Source: Sipunculus nudus (taxonomy: Eukaryota > Annelida > Sipuncula > Golfingiida > Sipunculidae). Taken from it: 64,000 nucleotides of DNA. A program made the translations under genes and the position numbers. Positions 60,113 to 64,000 of this stretch are shown here, piece after piece. Location of the stretch: NCBI GenBank assembly GCA_026874595.1, contig CM049320.1, forward strand, positions 3,227,464 through 3,291,463. Direction: 5' to 3'. The first letter of the stretch is position 1. Every line of letters starts with the position of its first letter. The notes under the pieces are model-generated. The model made no database searches. It had not been told where the DNA came from and worked only from the letters and a program-made list of their open reading frames with translations.

Positions 60113-61632
60113 ATGAACCTTTTCAGATGCAAATGAAAGGACTCGAGTGAATTTGTGCCGCGGGCACAGCGGAACACGGGCAGCCTCATTGTGACTGAGC
60201 CAGACTCTACGTTGAGTTTGACGTTCTCGGGGTCCTGGAGAAAGGCGATGTGTTTCTTCTGTGTCCTCCAGATGTCCCACACGCGTTCCGCGTCGAGCAA
60301 TGACATTCTTTCCCTTGAGGACCGGAGAGTGTGTGCAGCAGGTCCCGCATTGTGTGGATCCCGGGTTCGGCGTCGACAGTGGATGGAGAGCTCCTTCGTG
60401 GAAATGTGCTTCACGACGTCACTATCGGACGGGTTTGGGATACCACTTCTCATTCTGCTTGGCCTGCTTCAGTCGCTCCAAGTCCTCTTCGCTCCAATCG
60501 AAGATGCACAGGGACAGGCGGGCCATGAACTCACCGTACAGATGGATGGTGACTCCACGGTGGAGGCTGCGACGATCCTCCTCGTGAGGTGCCAGGCATC
60601 CGCACACTCGTCCACTTACGGAAGAGAGTCTGGACTTGTGACTGACCGACGCCGCAACAGTCCCGATCTATGTACAGCAGGACTGGGGGGGGCCATCTGC
60701 GCTTCTCTGTAGCATCGAATGAGTCCGTTGGCAATAGGCGCCAGGCCGGCACCTTCCCTGGCCGTGAGGACGCTCATTGACACCACGCTACGCTCGTTGC
60801 CCACATTGGTGACCAACGCCGCTTTACCTGCTTCGTGAACCGCGAGTTTATGAACGATCTGTATGATGGAATCCAACTTGAGAACAACACCGAAGGTAGA
60901 CGTAATAAACGCCTTGGCCTCTTCTAATCTCCCTTTTATGTTCTGGGCGTACGCAGCGAGCACCCACTTGTGTTCCGGCACTGGAATGTATGGTAGACCC
61001 AGTTGTGGCTCTATGCGCCCAGTGTAAGTATATGTTGGCCAATCTTATCTTAGTGAACCAAGGCGATTGTTTCAGCCAGCGATGTGCAGTGCACATGTTA
61101 TATCATCACTGCTGTGAGTGTCCTTGTATACTGGACCACCGGCTACACAAGATCACTGGCTACACTTGTTGTTACCAGGGTTACGCAGTGGATTGTTTCA
61201 GCCGGCCAGGTGCATGAGTCACATTTCGGCTGGGTGGGTAAGGCAGTAAGCACTGATGATGTAACACGTGCACTGTACACTGCTGGCTGAAACAATCACC
61301 CAAGCTCACCATCGTCTAGCAGTGCATGCGTTCCCGTCCGCTAGATAAATGAAGGCAGGGGCCTGTGGCACTGTGTCTACAACAGAGCCACGACTGGGTC
61401 TAGAACAAACGGCGCTGGCTCTTCGAAGCTGAGGGGCAGCATATGTCCGCGAGCTGCCGCAGACTGGAAGAAATGACAGTCCATGAAGTGGGGCATCGAT
61501 CTTGCGAGCCAACGCTGTGTTGCTCCAATAACTTCTTCTGGAGCTGGGTGGCACTGTTCCCAAGACCTCTCTGCCTAAGCAGACTAATGCCTCAGACGTC
61601 GCAAGCGTAGTGGTAAGTCAGGAGCACCGGGA
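60113..61632 (-). pseudogene. Copy D transposase exon 5 (DDE-like core), truncated
   Basis: Keeps VLKLDSIIQIVHKLA, LLYIDRDCCG, CIFDWSEEDLERLKQAK, RRRTRDPHN and NSLESFH, so the three acidic sites proposed for copy A are all conserved. Frameshifts break it near 60,440 and 60,600-60,640, and about 300 bases including a MITE-like element are inserted near 61,000-61,300. Homology ends at 61,632 (copy A 7,472), so the zinc domain and exons 1-4 are absent. Confidence 0.8.
61065..61297. mobile_element. MITE-like element in copy D exon 5
   Basis: A 233-bp unit with inverted ends of about 45 bases, starting GATTGTTTCAGCCAGC and ending GCTGGCTGAAACAATC. A further GATTGTTTCAGCC lies inside at about 61,192. 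It encodes nothing. The superfamily is not identifiable by eye. Confidence 0.75.
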
Positions 61633-61636
61633 ACTA

Positions 61637-61760
61637 GAACTAGAATCATGGTTAAAATATAACATACACACACATTCACACTTATTAATTATATATTATA
61701 TTTTTATCATATATACGTGTGTGTGTGCGCATGTTACATTTTAACCATGATTCTAGAAAA
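61637..61760. repeat. Hairpin at the truncation point of copy D exon 5
   Basis: CTAGAATCATGGTTAAAAT near 61,638 is the inverse of ATTTTAACCATGATTCTAG near 61,737, with partial pairing of the CACACA/TGTGTG runs inside. It lies directly after the last exon 5 base. Confidence 0.8.
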
Positions 61761-63569
61761 TACCAAAAAAATATATTTATACACAGAACATTCATTGGTA
61801 TTGGGGACACAATGAATAAAATGTGTCTGTGTGATATATTTAATATTAAAATATATATTATACTATATATATATATATATATATATTCATTAATAAAAAA
61901 TACGACACTCATAAAACAAAAAATATAACACTTAAATATTTGTGTCCAGAGTACCAAAGAAAGGCCATGCTAGGACATGAAAAATGCACGATGTCAAAAA
62001 TACAACTGAATGACCCTAATACCAATGAATGCAGAACAAACAAAATACCCGATGTGACTAAATTGCACAAATAGGCTTATAATTTACACCAAAAATGAAT
62101 GTTCTTTGTCCTGGCAGGACCATTCATTGGTATTGGGGACAAATTTAACCAGTATGAAATCAATAATGCAATATCTGTGGCCGAGCAGGACCATTGATTG
62201 GTATTGGGCCATAACTATTTAACAGTAGACAATATCAAGGAAGTATGCTTTGATCGGCTAAGGAAATGCAAGGTCTTTCAATGGATAAAATATTTATTAA
62301 AATCTTTTCAATTAGGATTTTAACTTTACAATTAGTCATGATACAATACTTATATTGATGCTATGCTCATGATATAATACCCTTTACAATAATTCATTAA
62401 TCTTTTTAAAATCCTTTAATTTATGGTTTTAATGATACCGTAACTCAAGATACGATATATATATATATGGATACTTTACTCACGATACTTTGCCCTATGC
62501 AGTAGGCCTAACTAATTAATCTTTTAAATTAAAATAAATTTCAATTTTGGGTATTAATGATTTAGTAACTCTGGATACAATACGTATATTGATGTTTTTC
62601 TCACGATATGATACCTGATATAGTAATCAATTAATCTTTAAAGAGATACTCATGACACGATACCCTTTACAGTAGACACGATACCCTATACAGTAGGCCT
62701 AACAAATTAATCTTTAAAAATCTTTTTCGATTTTGGGTATGATTTTGGGTAATAATATACAGTAACCCAATACGTATACGCAGCCTTTTTTAAAGGGTTT
62801 CAGACCAATTTTTGTAGGCTGGACCCCCCCCCCTTTTCCCTGACCCGGGACCTTTTTTTTAGGTTTGTCATTAGTCCTCCAATGTTTGACCCCTCCGCCC
62901 CTGCTATTAAGTATTTAAAATCTTTTCACCCTCAGGTATTTTCAATAGAGTAAGTCACAAAAAAAAGTAACTCACGATATGATACTAAGGCAGACATTAA
63001 GGCAGATCATTTTATTATTATTTGTCCACCGGGTGACTAAATTTGATCAACCTTAAAAGGATAAGCTACATTTAAAATATTATTAACATGTTTAAATCGC
63101 CAATAACCATCCATGCAGCCTGGTATAGTACAGAACACACCGGCTAAAGGTGTTGTGTTGAATAAAATGATCCCTCCCCATTATTTCTTACATATCGGTC
63201 ATGACACAGAAGACTATTTAAACTAAGCTTATCTAATTTATATATTTGGCTTAAGTCCTCTTTAACAATCATTATCAAAATAATACTGAACACTTTCTCG
63301 ACATGATGAAACTAAGCAGTTTAAAGAACAATAATTTATATTGTGGAATTTTAGACTAACATTTAATAAATTAAATAAAGATTTTATTCCATGAACACCA
63401 AAGATATAATCATGATATTTAAGTATACATTTTAAGGATGTTCATGATATTTAAGTATTCATTTTAAGTGGCTAAATTTATTTAAAACACAATAAGTGGT
63501 GTATACAGAATGATAATCTGCCAAGCATTCAACAGTGATCCCTTGATTGATGGTTTATCATCTATCATG
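61761..63569. other. Copy D 5' flank, AT-rich, with CCATTCATTGG sites
   Basis: Copies of (C)CATTCATTGGTATTGGGGAC or its reverse lie near 61,790, 62,010 and 62,120, with a variant near 62,188. A degenerate repeat with CACGATAC and CAGTAGGCCTAAC runs from about 62,400 to 62,720. No gene is seen. The stretch corresponds to 9,990-12,200 of copy A. Confidence 0.6.
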
Positions 63570-63652
63570 TACACACTGATCACTGTAAAGAGGGTCCATT
63601 ATATAAAAGACTAACTGCATGGTGACTGCATGACCAGTTGGTGGTTAAGTGT

Positions 63653-63691
<39 letters not shown>

Positions 63692-64000
63692 GCTTGCTAA
63701 AGTAAACAACACTGGATAGAACAATTAACCGAGGGTCCATTATATAATAACAGTATCAGTGGTGATTGACCGGTTAGTGGTTAAGTAATAAGTATGCAGG
63801 GGGGGGGGTGCGCACACATAAGCATCAATGGAGACAATAATTAATTGTACCATAAACATCTGGTTAATACAGTCAGACAAGAACACGTCCCTGAGCCACA
63901 CAGCAAAACCAGGATGCTGGCAGCTAACAAGGAACAACTTCAGAAGCACAAGTCACTGTGCCATGCAGCTAATCCATGACGCTGACATATGGTTTCCCCC
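63570..64000. other. Copy D region matching copy A 12,250-12,550
   Basis: Shares TGATCACTGTAAA, CAGTTGGTGGTTAAGT and GGATGCTGGCAGCTAACAAG with copy A. Here a GA microsatellite (63,655-63,687) and a G tract (63,800-63,808) replace the single G tract of A. No gene. Confidence 0.65.

Larger units (their letters stand above)
54704..64000 (-). mobile_element. Dada-like element D, main part (right end outside window)
   Basis: Holds the remains of transposase exons 11 to 5 and a right flank matching copy A up to about A 12,550 at the window end. By comparison about 2.8 kb more should follow to its terminus. It is interrupted by a 2-kb AGGTCA-rich repeat region and a MITE-like element. Confidence 0.72.

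Overview
The window is eukaryotic and almost wholly made of mobile and repetitive DNA. It is AT-rich, and its one clear intact gene has introns with good GT..AG borders. A metazoan U6 snRNA gene, APE-type LINEs, a Ty3/Gypsy relic and AGGTCA-rich repeats of a kind common in bivalves point to a marine invertebrate. A bivalve mollusc is my best guess, not a proof.

Region 1 (1-15,300) is most of a large DNA transposon, copy A, whose left end lies outside the window. On the minus strand it carries an 11-exon transposase gene (2,720-9,983). All ten introns have usable GT..AG sites and phases that match, giving one open frame of 1,462 residues. The protein has an N-terminal QTFKWLLE block, a WWYPPQP block, a CxxxxC/CxxC zinc-type domain resembling Pfam DUF6729, a DDE-like core, a GRFK block and a C-terminal CCHC motif. 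Around it lie subterminal tandem repeats, hairpins and a near-perfect palindrome.

Region 2 (15,301-16,424) shows the target. Copy A ends exactly at the 3' half of a U6 snRNA gene. About 1 kb later a TATA box and the 5' half of a second U6 gene run into the left end of another element, B. The simplest reading is a tandem U6 locus hit repeatedly at the same U6 position by a U6-specific transposon. This matches the known behaviour of the Dada superfamily, so I call the element Dada-like.

Region 3 (16,425-41,752) holds truncated left ends of related elements (B, C, and the start of D), a decayed Gypsy element, a 456-bp repeat (three copies), a decayed Mutator-like transposase, a 76-bp satellite with higher-order structure split by a 6-kb LINE, and 97-bp and 137-bp tandem arrays, the latter split by a CR1/L2-like LINE.

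Region 4 (41,753-64,000) is copy D, a decayed relative of A that lacks exons 1-4. Its last exon is split by a minus-strand L1/Tx1-like LINE (42,787-54,703), which is itself split between ORF1 and ORF2 by a younger plus-strand LINE (about 46,450-52,313). A 2-kb bivalve-type repeat and a MITE-like inverted repeat also interrupt D. The order of events reads D, then minus LINE, then plus LINE.

No ordinary host protein gene is visible. The only host gene seen is U6, and it is broken.
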